Shown here: positions 1-10,655 of the stretch, piece after piece
Layout of the letters: each line of letters opens with the position of its first letter
Numbering within the stretch: position 1 is the first letter of the stretch
From: Salvelinus alpinus
Taxonomy: Eukaryota; Chordata; Actinopteri; Salmoniformes; Salmonidae
Reading direction: 5' to 3'
Assembly: GCF_045679555.1 (NCBI RefSeq)
Contig: NC_092096.1
Location: 22,165,211-22,229,210, forward strand
DNA: 64,000 nt
Notes under the pieces: generated by a model
Seen by the model: only the letters and a program-made list of their open reading frames with translations
What the model was told of the DNA's origin: nothing
Database searches by the model: none
Position numbers and translations under genes: made by a program

Positions 1-621
1 GGACATGACCCCCCCATCCTGGGAAAAATATGATTTGTCCGACCCAATATATTTGTAAACATAACTATGTAATTTCAATATTATTAATAATACGCAATGA
101 ATGCACTTATGCTGATTATAGACACTTAATAGCGCGTTTTTAAGTTTCAAAAGATTGCGACCACCGCCCTTTTCCTCACAATGGTTTGATCCACTGCCAG
201 TTCCTTAGCTGGCAAGGTAAAAGAGGGTTCGTATCTACTGTGTGAAAGGCACTCAATGCACGTAACTGACATGAGGTTTATCTAGTCAATCGGCCATTGC
301 AATGTTTTTTTTTATGTTGGCAGGGTTCACACACACACACACTAGCTGAATTTGCAGAGCTAGCACGCAAACTAAAGCAAACACTAACCATCAAGCTAGC
401 TAGTACCTATTCCATTTATGTGGCGTCGTCAAAGATGGAATCTTTGCTATCGTCAGTTTATTCCAAGATCAGCATGCAGCTGTAGTGCTTCAAAGTTCCT
501 GTGATAAGGTTAGCGATAAACTGAAGTCCAAACTGAACAGAACAGAACTACACTCTCTTCTACCATTGTCTTAAATATATTTAATGGTCTCGTTGCAAAA
601 GCTAAATTGTCGCTAGTGAAG

Positions 622-657
622 TTTTTTATTTTATTTCACCTTTATTTAACCAGGTAG
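622..657 (-). mobile_element. Very short L2-type LINE tail
   Basis: About 35 bp is the reverse complement of the 3' tail of the L2-type LINE at 23825-26757, which ends in the same CTGGTTAAATAAAGG motif followed by an A-rich end. It is best read as an extremely 5'-truncated insertion in minus orientation. The matching place in copy 2 is 11277-11312, so it predates the duplication. Confidence 0.6.
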
Positions 658-2519
658 CAAAGATTTTAGCAAACACCACAGAAACGGAATTGGTGCTCGC
701 TAGCTTTGCAAATTCAGCTATTGTTGGAAGCCAGCCAATATGAAACAAACTATATTAAAATTACGAAAGGTTGCAGCATATGTTGTGTAAATGGTGAACT
801 CATACAGCTGTCAACTCTTGTCACTGCAATCCGTTTCACATTTGCTAGCTACTGTGAACGCTGCGTGTAACACATCCGGTGTCAGGATAAATAAAAAGCA
901 AGGTCTGCTAACTTTCTTTAATTATGTTTAATTACCGCAAACAATGAATGGCAAATGCAATTTTCGTATATACGGGTTCGCTGTATCACCGCGCAGGGTA
1001 AACAGGGAACTGGCAGGAAGTACGTAAACAGCTGTTCTTATACTGTGATGACGTAGTTCCAACGCGCCTGTTGGCCTATCACAGTAGAGGCTGAGCGCGG
1101 ACTCTTGCTCCGCCTTTGGGGGCACCCGAACTTGTCCAAGCCCCTTGGCGCTTTTCTTTGTCCACATCTGGTTGCTGGGTAGAGTAGCTCCGTCTTGTGT
1201 CTCCCCTTGATTCTTCACCCAAACAATTCCTAATATGGTACTGAACAGTCTCTCAACCTCCCTGGTTGGCCTAGAGTGATGCACCCCTCCCCTCTCCAGA
1301 CTGACCACAGCTTTTATGGCCTGTGTTGGTCAGTCCTTACACACCTACACACACACACCCATCTGTATTGTTTGTGTGTGTGTGTAACAAAACAATATTC
1401 ATCTTCAAACAATATGCTAACAGGCTATAGTGCATAAACATAAATCCTAACACTACCTTTTAGATCGAAACACATATAGAATGATAGAAGATAAGATGAT
1501 AGAAGCCCATCTCCTACTGTAAATAACCTACACACTGTGTGTGTGTGTAGCCAGCCAGCCAGGTAGAAAAATGGCAGAAAAAATAAAAAAGATCAGAGTA
1601 TTTTTCAGTACACCAAAACGCAAAGTAAGAACCCTAGTAGCCTAATATCTCAAAGACTAGTTGATAAAATGTTCATAAGAAAGAAGTGAAATGCTAATGG
1701 AAATGTTTCACAATGATGTCAATAGGCAGAGCAGGCAACAGATGGCACACAGACAGCAGAGTTGGGGACAGATATGCAGGGACAGACTGGCAGAGACAGG
1801 GAGTCTCAGGTAAGTTTGTTGAGTCTTTGTTTGGCAACATTATGAAAGGTTCTCAAAATTATTTTTTGTAAAATAGGGACATAATTGGAAAATGCATGGA
1901 CACCCCCACTCTCAACTTAAACTGGTGACTGAACTAAGATTTGTTTAAGGCAATTGTATTGCTGTTGTGACTAATTGTGTAGTTTTGGGTACCGGTAGTT
2001 ATGAGTACGGCAAACACCTTATTTCTTTTCTAGGAGACAAACTGTGAGTCAGTGAGAGTGGTGAAAGGGAAAGAGCCAGGGAGAGAGACTTCAGAGAACA
2101 ATGTCACAGCCACGGCAGGACCAGGTGTCACCCTTGTTGCCAGCACCACCTGTATAGGGGACAGTGGCACAGCATTGTTCAGTTACAGAGAGAATAAAGT
2201 AGACGGCGCACGTCAAATGTTTGATTTATGACCCTATGTCATGATGACGTGTGCATGCCCATATTTGGGCATCCGGTCAGGACATCCTGGCGGGAAGGGA
2301 TCACGTGGTTATCCTGTTGCTGTTCTCACGCCTTAGAGCGAGTGCGAAAATATGTATATAATGCCTTTGAAATTGTCATGATGATTGACGTCTAGGGACC
2401 TCTTTGAACTGGGGGGGATGTGTTTTAACATTTCAAAGAGTATGACCCCCCCCCCCCCCCCCCTATTTTAATGCCCTTAGGGTTGTTGTCTATGAAACAG
2501 GAATGTCTGGGAGGGGGCT

Positions 2520-2550
<31 letters not shown>

Positions 2551-2701
2551 GTGTGTGTGTGTGTCTCTACCGGAGTGTTAGAAACAAGGTCCCTTCTCAG
2601 TGTGTACATTTCAAGCTTTTAACAACAATAAAACAGCCATCTAAATAATGATTCTCAGCCCACCACACTGTCGAGATTCCTATTTTGTTCTCTTTTTTAT
2701 T

Positions 2702-2758
2702 TGTACATGCACCGAGCTTCCAGGTGGCTCCAGCCTATGGATGTTCGGTGCATGTACA
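2702..2758. repeat. Perfect 14-bp inverted repeat
   Basis: TGTACATGCACCGA at 2702-2715 is matched by its exact reverse complement at 2745-2758 across a 29-bp spacer, so transcripts could form a stable hairpin. The same structure is kept in copy 2 at 13345-13401. Function is unknown; it may be a piece of a transposon end. Confidence 0.85.
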
Positions 2759-3019
2759 CCGGGGGGATTTTGAAACAGGTAGATTACAACCGGTTAAGAA
2801 AAGATCATAAAGTTAATTTCAGATTCAGGTTTAGGGGGTAATAACTTTAGGGAAACCGCATTTCACACTATGTACAGTCATAGAGAGCCAACAAATCAAG
2901 GTGTAACAGGGATGAATGGATATTAAATGTACAACAGTAGTCTTCTGTAACAAGCAATACGTGTTAAATATGTGTCACAGTCAATCATGACAGCCTCTTT
3001 TTGAAAGGCCTTTACTTAT

Positions 3020-5242
3020 TGTAACGATTCTCCTCTTCGTCTGAGGAGGAGTAGGAAAAGTCAGACCAATGTGCAGCGTGGTAAGTGTCCATAATTAGAT
3101 TTTTAATAAATCAAATGAACACAGAACAAAATAACAAAAACACGAACAAAAAAACGAAACAGTTCTGTATGGTGAAACACAGAAATTAACTACCCACAAC
3201 CCATAGTGGGAAAACAGGCTACCTAAGTATGATTCTCAATCAGAGACAACGATCGACACCTGCCTCTGAGAACCATACTAGGCCAAACACATAGAAATAT
3301 AACACACAGAACAAAACATAGAATAACAACATAGAATGCCCACCCCAACTCACGCCCTGACCAAACTAAAATAAAGACATAAAAAAGGAACTAAGGTCAG
3401 AACATGACAGTACCCCCCCCCCCCCCCCCAAAAGGTGCGGACTCCGGCCGCAAAACCTGAACCTATAGGGGAAGGTCTGGGTGGGCATTTCACCGCGGTG
3501 GCGGCTCTGGTGCGGGACGTGGACCCCACTCCACCATAGTCTTGGCCCACTTATGTGGCACCTTTGGAGCGGCGACCCTCGCCACCGACCCCGGATTGGG
3601 GACCCTAACAGCGGGCCCCGAATAGACGGGAGACTCTAGCAACGCCGGAGTGAAGGGTGGCTCTGGCAGCTCCTGACTGACGGGCGGCTCTGGCAGCTCC
3701 TGACTGACGCGCGGCTCTGGCAGCTCCTGACTGACGCGCGGCTCTGGCAGCTCCTGACTGACGGGCAGCTCTGGCAGCTCCTGACAGACAGGCAGCTCAG
3801 GACAGACGGGCGGCTCTGGCAGCTCAGGACAGACGGGCGGCTCTGGAAGCTCAGGACAGACGGGCGGCTCTGGCAGCTCAGGACAGACGGGCGGCTCTGG
3901 CAGCTCAGGACAGACGGGCGGCTCTGGCAGCTCAGGACAGACGGACGGCTCTGGCAGCTCAGGACAGACGGACGGCTCTGGCAGCTCAGGACAGACGGGA
4001 GAACCTGGAGGGAGGAGACGGAGAGACAGCCTGGTGCGTGGGGCTGCCACAGGACCCACCAGGCTGGGGAGACCTACAGGAGGCCTGGTGCTTGGAGGAG
4101 GCACCGGAAGGACCGGGCTGTGGGGGAGCACTGGAGCTCTGGTGCGCAGCCTTGGCACCACTCCTCCAGGCTGGATGACCACTTTAGCCCGGACCCTCCA
4201 GAGTGCAGGCACAGGTTGAACCGGGCTGTGGGTGAGTACTGGAGATCTGGTGCATACCACACGCACCTCTCCCTTAGGCTCAATGCCCACATTCGCCCGG
4301 CATGGGCGGAGCGCAGGCATAGGACGCACTGCACCCTCCCAGCGCCCCGGAGACACAGCACGCAGAGCCGGCGCAGGGTACCCTGGGCCGAAACGGCGTA
4401 CCGGAGACCAAACACGCTGGGCCGGCACAATACGCCCTGGCTGGATGCCCACACTCGCATGGCACTTGCGGGGGGCTGGCCTATAGCCCACCGGGCTATG
4501 AGCGCATACTGGCGACACCGTGCGCTTGACCGCATAACACGGTGCCTGACCAGTACTGCGCTTCTTCCGGTGAGCACGGGGGGTTGGCTCAGATATATCA
4601 CCTGACTCCGCCAATCTCCCCGTGTGCTCCCCGCAAATTTCTTTTTTTGGGGGGGCTGCCTCTCGTGCCTGTTGCGCTGCCTTACCTCATACCGCCGCCG
4701 CTCAGCTTTCGCTGCCTCCAGTTCTTCCTTGGGGCGGTGATATTCCCCAGCCTGTGCCCAGGGTCCCTTACCGTCTAGTATCTCCTCCCAAGTCCAGGAG
4801 TCCTGAACCCGCTGCTCCTGGGTGCCACGCTGCTTGGTCCGGTTGTGGTGGGTGATTCTGTAACGCTCGTCTTCCTCCTCTTCTGAGGAGGAGTAGTAAG
4901 AAGGATCGGAGGACCAATGCGCAGCGTGGTAAGTGTCCATATTTTAATAAAGAAATAGAACACTGAACAAAAAAGTGAACGAACGAAAACGAAACAGTCC
5001 CGTATGGTGAAAACACAGACACAGGAACAATCACCCACAACACACAATGATAATCAGGCTACCTAAATATGGCTCCCAATCAGAGACAACGTCTGACACC
5101 TGCCTCTGATTGAGAACCATATTAGGCCAAACACATAGAAACAGAATAACATAGAAAAAGGAAAATAGACTACCCACCCAACTCACGCCCTGACCATACT
5201 AAAACAAAGACATAACAGCAAAACTAAGGTTAGAACGTGACA
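3020..5242 (-). mobile_element. Short LTR-retrotransposon fossil, copy 1
   Basis: Two related direct repeats of about 390 bp (3020-3409 and 4859-5242) flank a 1.45-kb interior. A purine run lies beside the left repeat when read on the minus strand, which gives minus orientation. No recognisable reverse transcriptase, integrase or protease was seen, so this is a broken or non-autonomous (LARD/TRIM-like) element. The interior has open minus frames of unknown function, one with a 9-residue proline/glutamate repeat from a 27-bp array at about 3660-3990. The two LTRs differ clearly, so the insertion is old and predates the duplication. No clear target-site duplication was found. Confidence 0.75.
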
Positions 5243-6670
5243 TAATCCCAGTAAAAATTCCCTGTTTTAGGTCAGTTAGGATCACCACTTTATTATATGA
5301 ATGTGAAATGTCACAATAATAGTAGAGAGAATGATTTATTTCAGCTTTAATTTCTTTCATCACATTCCCAGTGGGTCAGACGTTTACATACACTCAATTA
5401 GTATTTGGTAGCATTGCCTTTAAATTATTTAACTTGGGTCAAATGTTTCGGGATAGCCTTCCACAAGCTTCCCACAATAAGTTGGGTGAATTTTGGCCCA
5501 TTTCTCCTGACACAGTTGGTGTAACTGAGTCAGGTTTGTAGGCCTCCTTGCTCGCACACGCTTTTTCAGTTCTGCTTTCAGGGCTTTGTGATGGCAACTC
5601 CAATACCTTGACTTTGTTGTCCTTAAGCCAATTTGCCACAACTTTGGAAGTATGCTTGGGGTCATTGTCCATTTGGAAGACCCATTTGCGACCAAGCTTT
5701 AACATCCTGACTGATGTCTTGAGATGTTGCTTCAATATATCCACATAATTTTCTCTCCTCATGATGCCATCTATTTGTGAAGTGCACCAGTCCCTCCTGC
5801 AGCAAAGCACCCCCACAACATGATGCTGCCACCCGTGCTTCACAGTTGGGAAGGTGTTCTTCGGCTTGCAAGCCTCCCCCCTTTTCCTCCAAACATAACA
5901 ATGGTCATTATGGCCAAACAGTTCTATTATTGTTTCATCAGACCAGAGGACATTTCTCCAAAAAGTACGATCTTTGTCCCCATGTGCAGTTGCAAACCGT
6001 AGTCTGGCTTTTTTGGGCGGTTTTGGAGCAGTGGCTTCTTCCTTGCTGAGCGGCCTTTCAGGTTATGTCGATATAGGACTCGTTTTACTGTGGATATAGA
6101 TAATTTTCCTGAACAGTATGACGGCTGCGTGGTCCCATGGTGTTTATACTTGCGTACTATTGTTTGTACAGATGAACATGGTACCTTCAGGCGTTTGGAA
6201 ATTGCTCCCAAGGATGAACCTGACTTGTGGAGGTCTACACATTTGTTTTGGAGGTCTTGGCTGATTTCTTTTGATTTCCCCATGATGTCAAGCAACAAGG
6301 CACTGAGTTTGAAGGTAGGCCTTGAAACACATCCACAGGTGCACCTCCAATTGACTCAAATGATGTCCATTAGCCTATCAGAAGATTCTAAAGCCATGAC
6401 ATCATTTTATGGAATTTTCCAAGCTCTTTAAAGGCACAGTCAACTTAGTGTATGTAAACTTCTGACCCACTGGAATTGTGATGCAGTGAATTATAAGTGA
6501 AATAATCTGTCTGTAAGTAATTGTTGGAAAGATTACTTGTGTCATGCACAAAGTAGATATCCTAATTGACTTGCCAAAACTATAGTTTGTTAACAAGAAA
6601 TGTGTGGATGGTTGAAAAACAAGTTCTAGTTACTCCAACCTAAGTGTATGTAAACCTCTGACTTCAACTG
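5243..6670 (-). mobile_element. Sleeping Beauty-type Tc1 transposon fossil, copy 1
   Basis: The right end carries the salmonid Tc1 inverted repeat (CAGTTGAAGTC on the minus strand) next to a TA at 6671-6672. The left end is missing where the LTR element abuts. The minus-strand transposase relic runs from about 6283 to 5420 and matches the Sleeping Beauty protein from its MGKSKEIS start through the paired-like helices and the MDNDPKHTS catalytic block. About 37 codons are deleted between the second DNA-binding region and the [12 protein letters not shown] stretch, and there are further frameshifts, so it is dead. Confidence 0.92.
5420..6283 (-). pseudogene. Tc1 transposase pseudogene, Sleeping Beauty family (copy 1)
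   Basis: Recognisable pieces in different frames include the N-terminal helices ([18 protein letters not shown]), the catalytic-domain start (FWRN then WSDE in the sister copy) and the C-terminal CGKLVEGYP region. An intact family member has about 340 residues and a DDE triad. Here an internal deletion, frameshifts and a changed third catalytic region remove function. Confidence 0.88.
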
Positions 6671-6731
6671 TACATATAGACATATTAAACATCTGACTTA
6701 TTATTTACATTATGTTCCTCATGTCATTTTT

Positions 6732-7195
6732 AGACGGCCAAAGGAATGGACAGCTGGAGCTGGGCACTCAACTAACAGGACGCTGAACAGCTTCTACCTC
6801 CACGTCATAAGACTGCTAAATAGTTAGTTAGCCAATAGCTACCTGGACTATCTGCATTGACCCTTTTTGGACTAACTCTTTTGACTCATCACCTACGCTG
6901 CTGTTACTGTTTATTATCTATCCTGTTGCCTAGTCACTTTATCTCACCTATATGAACATATCTACCTCAATTACCTCATACCGCTCCACATCGACTCTGT
7001 ACTGGTACCGCGTGTAACGTTACATAGCCAAGTTATCGTTACTCATTGAGGATTTATTCCTCCTGTTATTATCTTTCTATTATGTCTCTTTCTCTCTGTA
7101 TTGCTGGGAAGGCCAGTAAGTAAGCATTTCACTGTTAGTCTACATCTGCTGTTTACGAAGCATGTGACATAACATTTGATTTGATGATCAGGTTC
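6732..7195 (+). mobile_element. Rex1/RSg-type LINE 3' fragment, copy 1
   Basis: This 5'-truncated fragment begins near the end of the reverse-transcriptase frame (an AACAGCTTCTACC block is shared with 44880) and ends in the salmonid LINE tail with GTAAGCATTTCACTG and a TTTGATTTGAT end. Around 6915-7010 it contains single copies of the two segments that form the 68-bp and 38-bp arrays at 45-52 kb, so it shows the unexpanded state. Confidence 0.8.
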
Positions 7196-7334
7196 ACACA
7201 ATGTCTACAAATATACACAAGTTGTCAGAGAACACAAAAGATTAGACATACCCTTACATATGACCTAAAATGACAGACTAATTCAAAAGCCATTCAATAA
7301 CCTTTCAGTTTGAGAAAATGGCAGCTCAACTTAC

Positions 7335-7426
7335 CCAGCTCATCCTGTGTGAAGCTGTCGGGAGGGTTCACATACTGCATAGTTGAGACGTTCAGCTTCC
7401 AGTAGTGTTTTGTACATCGGACCGTC
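7335..7426 (-). CDS. cmah: cmah coding exon 2, copy 1 (CMP-Neu5Ac hydroxylase)
   Basis: A 92-nt exon on the minus strand lies between a CAG acceptor (7429-7427) and a GTAAG donor (from 7334). It joins exon 1 in phase 2 and leaves in phase 1. It encodes RTVRCTKHYWKLNVSTM and continues through VNPPDSFTQDEL, which matches vertebrate CMAH closely. C73 and H76 of the CxxH motif complete the Rieske [2Fe-2S] ligands begun in exon 1. CMAH converts CMP-Neu5Ac to CMP-Neu5Gc in the cytosol using cytochrome b5. Later exons would lie left of the window. Confidence 0.9.
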
Positions 7427-7485
7427 CTGTATCAGAAAAACCTTTCAGTCCCATTGAATAGATATGTTATATCTAAGCCTCGGTA

Positions 7486-7649
7486 TTAAAGTGGAAGTTC
7501 AGGATTTTACAACTTGATGTTAGATGGTTCCTCAGCCTGAAAGTCGTCTATGGGCCAGGAGAAACTGTAATCCATGGTTCGGTATTCTCTAAACAGCCGC
7601 TACAAACTCCAGCTATCTTTAGTTGTAGAGTCCTGAACTTCCCCTTTAA
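7486..7649. mobile_element. Short MITE with TTAA ends in cmah intron (copy 1)
   Basis: Terminal inverted repeats pair GGAAGTTCAGGATTTTACAAC-like sequence on the left with its near complement on the right, with TTAA at both edges, as in piggyBac-like non-autonomous elements. The right edge is only about 10 nt from the cmah exon 1 splice donor. Copy 2 carries it at 18067-18230. Confidence 0.75.
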
Positions 7650-7659
7650 GTCTACTTAC

Positions 7660-7886
7660 CTTCCATCTAAGTCCTCTATGTCTTTGATGAACAGGCCTCC
7701 TTGGTGTTTGCATTGGTTCTTGCAGGCTTTCAGCTCTCCATTTTCTTTGTATATGATGTAGCACTTGCCATCATCTGGGCTCCTCTTAAAGTTGATGCCA
7801 TCTTTGAGTGAGAACACCGCCTCAGAGTCCAGCGACAGAACTGTCTTTGAAGACTGGGCTGTCATTTGAGTGGTGGAATTGAAGTG
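7660..7886 (-). CDS. cmah: cmah first coding exon, copy 1
   Basis: The start ATG is at 7865-7863, and translation runs 68 full codons to an AG|GTAAG donor at 7660/7659. About 21 nt of 5' UTR precede it after a likely acceptor (TTTTCTCATCAG, minus strand), so a non-coding exon probably lies upstream. The product contains FSLKDGINFKRS, then CKHQGG with C52 and H54 (first half of the Rieske cluster), then FIKDIEDLDG; all are hallmarks of CMAH. Both copies encode the same peptide here. A complete CMAH is near 570 residues, so this is only its amino end. Confidence 0.9.
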
Positions 7887-8320
7887 CTGATGAGAAAAGT
7901 AGAGGAGTATAAGTGGATGGTACTCGTAAGAAGAATTTACAGGTGAACAAAACAGTCAAAACAGTCATAGATAAAGGCAACAAAAGGCAACAAAAAATCT
8001 ATCAACCAGAGAAAATGTCTAACTGGCCTTATATCCTAATCAGCAGACAACTGTTCTGTAAACATCAGCCCCAGAGGCTTGTGGGAAGTCCAAACAAAAG
8101 TAAGTGACATTGCTACAGAATCACAGTGTTCAGACAATACAATAATAATCAGTGTGTCCTCGGTCCTTGTATCTCCAGTCTGGCATCAAACACTATCAAC
8201 AGATGTGAGTTTAATCCATAACATACAGCATCGAGGCAAGTGACCATCAACTCGAGTATCACAAACAAAACACTGGAAATCGTGTATTACAGAAAGGGGA
8301 AATATATGAATATGCGGTAC
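7887..8320. other. Upstream/intron DNA of cmah, no feature seen
   Basis: This is AT-rich DNA with a short CAAAAGG-type tandem near 7975-7995, which is longer in copy 2 (18557-18588). Copy 2 also holds about 50 extra bases near 18597-18645. No gene or promoter motif could be supported. Confidence 0.5.
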
Positions 8321-8827
8321 CACTTTACTTGACACCTAGTGTCATAACACGTTATGACACGGTCATAATCATGTCATACTATGTCATAACAGCTGACATA
8401 ACTTGTCATAACCTGTCATAATATGCTCATAACACTGTTACATATGTTAGACCTGTTGTGACATATATTACGATATTTTATGGGTGGTTATGACACATAA
8501 GAGTTTCAAAACCCACAAAACCTACCACACAAGGCAAAACATTCCATTACACCATAGCCTACGTGTCAACAGTATTTAAAAAAATTGACTATATTAAATT
8601 ATCATTGTAATTGCACACAAATTGATATCAGACATGCACTTACCCCAATACTCTGTTTCTGATGACTGGGATGAATGCAAGAGCAGAAGCAGGACAAGAC
8701 ACCTTCTTTTTGACAGATGACTGATATAAGGGCATGTACGTGACAGGCCTATCTGGCGTATATGATTATGATGGTCATAATGCTTCTTGACAGTGTCAAA
8801 GTGTATTTTCTTAGTCCAAGTAAAGTG
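8321..8827. mobile_element. Non-autonomous DNA element rich in GTCATAAC motifs (copy 1)
   Basis: CACTTTACTTG at the left is matched by CAAGTAAAGTG at the right. The interior repeats GTCATAAC/GTTATGAC-type words in both orientations, as in a known type of fish MITE. The minus frame at 8594-8842 is a by-product. A GA run follows at 8887-8911. The copy 2 counterpart is 18953-19460. Confidence 0.7.
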
Positions 8828-9096
8828 ACACAGGATGGTCACAGTGTCATAAAGTGTATTTTCTACAAGTTGTTTAAAATATGATAGAGAGAGAGAGAGA
8901 AAGAGAGAGAGACCTGAACCTACATTTTAGACAATAGCACAGATTCAAAGAACGAAACATTATACCGTTATATTTACATGTTCTTGGTTAGTTCAAATGA
9001 TTAATATCTAAATTCAAACAAATGTCAGTTCCTCATAGAGTACTGTGACACTTTGGGAACTAAATATTACATTGCAATGTATGGAATTATCAGGAG

Positions 9097-9464
9097 CAGA
9101 CCTGGGTACAAATACATGCGTATTTATATTTTAAATACTTATTTTATGTGTGAATATGAGTTGTGGTCAAAATTCACTACCTCTTTTAACATTTCCTACA
9201 AATAGCCTACTATCTGAAAACAATTTTCAAATATTGTTTCCAAACACATTCTTGCAAATACCCTAGGAACAAACAGAAAGTGGGTTCAAATGCGTAGAGT
9301 ATTTAAATATTTTTATATTTCAATCATTTCAAATGCAGAAAAATGCTTTCCAAGTGTATTTCCAAATACATTTCGATATTCAACTACATGTATTTTCAAG
9401 TAAATACTTACTTCGAAATGTCTTTGAAAGTTAATGAAATAACCCAAATTTGAACATGGGTCTG
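9097..9464. mobile_element. hAT-like MITE with 8-bp target duplication (copy 1)
   Basis: It starts CAGACCTGGGT and ends ACATGGGTCTG as inverted ends. It is flanked by ATCAGGAG (9089-9096) and ATTAGGAG (9465-9472), an 8-bp duplication with one mismatch, as hAT transposases make. The interior is AT-rich and has no gene. Copy 2 (19730-20478) is interrupted by a solo LTR. Confidence 0.8.
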
Positions 9465-9659
9465 ATTAGGAGACATTTTTTTTGGTTGTAAGAGCAATCA
9501 TCCTCAATTCATTGTTTTTTATTTCAGCTCATATGACTGAAATTCATCCAAAGTTAACTTGTAAACTTCAAATTCAATTAACAGTTTCAGCAAACCCTTT
9601 CTTTCAGGACTTGACAAATAAAAACAATGTAGAGTTATATTTGGTATGTTCAGGGATTT

Positions 9660-9779
9660 CCGGGATCCTTGGGACGTCCCTACCCTAAACCCTAACCCTA
9701 ACCATAACCCCTAACCTTAACCTCGACCCTATTCCTTAACCTGAACTTCTATGGGGTAGGGAAATTGCAAGGATCCCGG
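9660..9779. repeat. Inverted-arm element with telomere-like core
   Basis: Perfect 12-bp arms CCGGGATCCTTG (9660-9671) and CAAGGATCCCGG (9768-9779) enclose degenerate CCCTAA repeats (about 9681-9742). A second inner pair, TACCC and GGGTA, extends the symmetry. It is present only in copy 1, because copy 2 lacks roughly 360 bp here (junction near 20603). It may be a MITE or a healed-break remnant. Confidence 0.75.
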
Positions 9780-10377
9780 ATAACATAAATATTTGGTGTA
9801 CAGCACACCGATACAGGCAGAAAGTGGTAAATATGATTCAAGGATAGATAAGTAGAGCACAAAATAATGTTTTTCAGTCAATTTTCTTTTACATTCATCT
9901 TTTGAACTGTTATTGTAATTCGATGTAATTCTTCTGCATTTTAATCTTTTGAGAGTTCACAGAGCTTAATTTATGTAAACTACCATGAGCAAAATATATA
10001 AATTAGCTAAATGTTTTAATGCTATTAAGTGCTATCCTCTGGGAATACAATGTACATCTCGCTGTATATGTTTGTAGCGAAATAAATGAAATTCAATATT
10101 ATAATGTATTTATCTGTTAAACAACTTTTGCCTGTCATCTTTAAACAATGTACAGATCTTAATAGTCACAACATAGCAAATATTAAGAGAGAAGCATAAA
10201 TAATAAAGAGCATTACCTTGTGCAGACTGTTATGTTGACTTGACACTTTGGAATTTGAAGTTTAGACCCAGATGAGTCTTTCTTTGTGCATTTGCATTGA
10301 GCAGTGAACAAATTGTTGGTGCTTAACAAGAAGAAACAAGTGTTTGCCTCAGGAAATCCACTCGAAAGAAAAGAGGT

Positions 10378-10655
10378 TGTCGTGGCTGAATCAGAATTAG
10401 TTAGGTAACATATATAAATAAGATGTTTTAGATATCTTTATGCTTGTCATTAGAATGTCTTCTTTTGAACTATACTGTTGGCAGTTGAATTTTCCTTTCT
10501 CTTTAGGGAAAAGTCACTTGGGGCCCAGAGAGGGGAGGTCAGGCTAGTCTTTTACATGTCTGGTAATATGTGAATCATCTGTGAAACCATGTGAAGGGCT
10601 CCATTATGTCTGTAATCCAGTCACTCATAGGCGGAAATCCCAGGGGGGACGGGGG
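10378..10655. other. Single-copy spacer between the duplicate copies
   Basis: This 278-bp stretch has no partner at the end of copy 2. It holds the sequence leading into the C- and G-rich start of copy 2. If the original unit includes it, a matching piece should precede base 1 of the window. Confidence 0.7.

Larger units (their letters stand above)
1..3019. other. Unclassified repeat-rich DNA, copy 1
   Basis: No host gene is recognised in this 3 kb. It holds an open minus frame at 928-1308 of unknown nature, CA/TG runs near 1340-1385 and 2518-2560, a C run near 2447-2463, and a TATA-like stretch near 2352 followed by AATAAA near 2626. The last two could mark an old LTR, but no terminal repeats were found to prove it. 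The C-rich and G-rich bases around 10638-10670, which in copy 2 lead into this segment, resemble the end of a fish DNA transposon. Confidence 0.4.
1..10377. repeat. Tandem segmental duplication, copy 1
   Basis: Bases 1-10377 are repeated almost identically at 10656-21028 in the same orientation. The offset drifts from 10655 at the left to 10590 over the Tc1 fossil, 10581 over cmah exon 1 and about 10633 near 8600, because of small indels, array changes and one LTR insertion. The left end lies outside the window, so the true unit may be longer. Sampled stretches such as 300-1300 look identical, which indicates a recent event. A haplotype duplicated by assembly would look the same and cannot be excluded from sequence alone. 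Confidence 0.95.

Noticed and set aside
928-1308. 126-codon minus frame as a host gene
   Set aside because: No homology or splice signals, and it sits in unclassified repeat DNA.
3490-4614. Host gene with PELPEP repeats
   Set aside because: It lies between two LTRs, so it belongs to the fossil element; no host homology is recognised.
10217-10376. Non-coding 5' exon of cmah ending in CAAG|GTAATG on the minus strand
   Set aside because: A donor-like site exists in both copies, but there is no acceptor, promoter or homology to support it.
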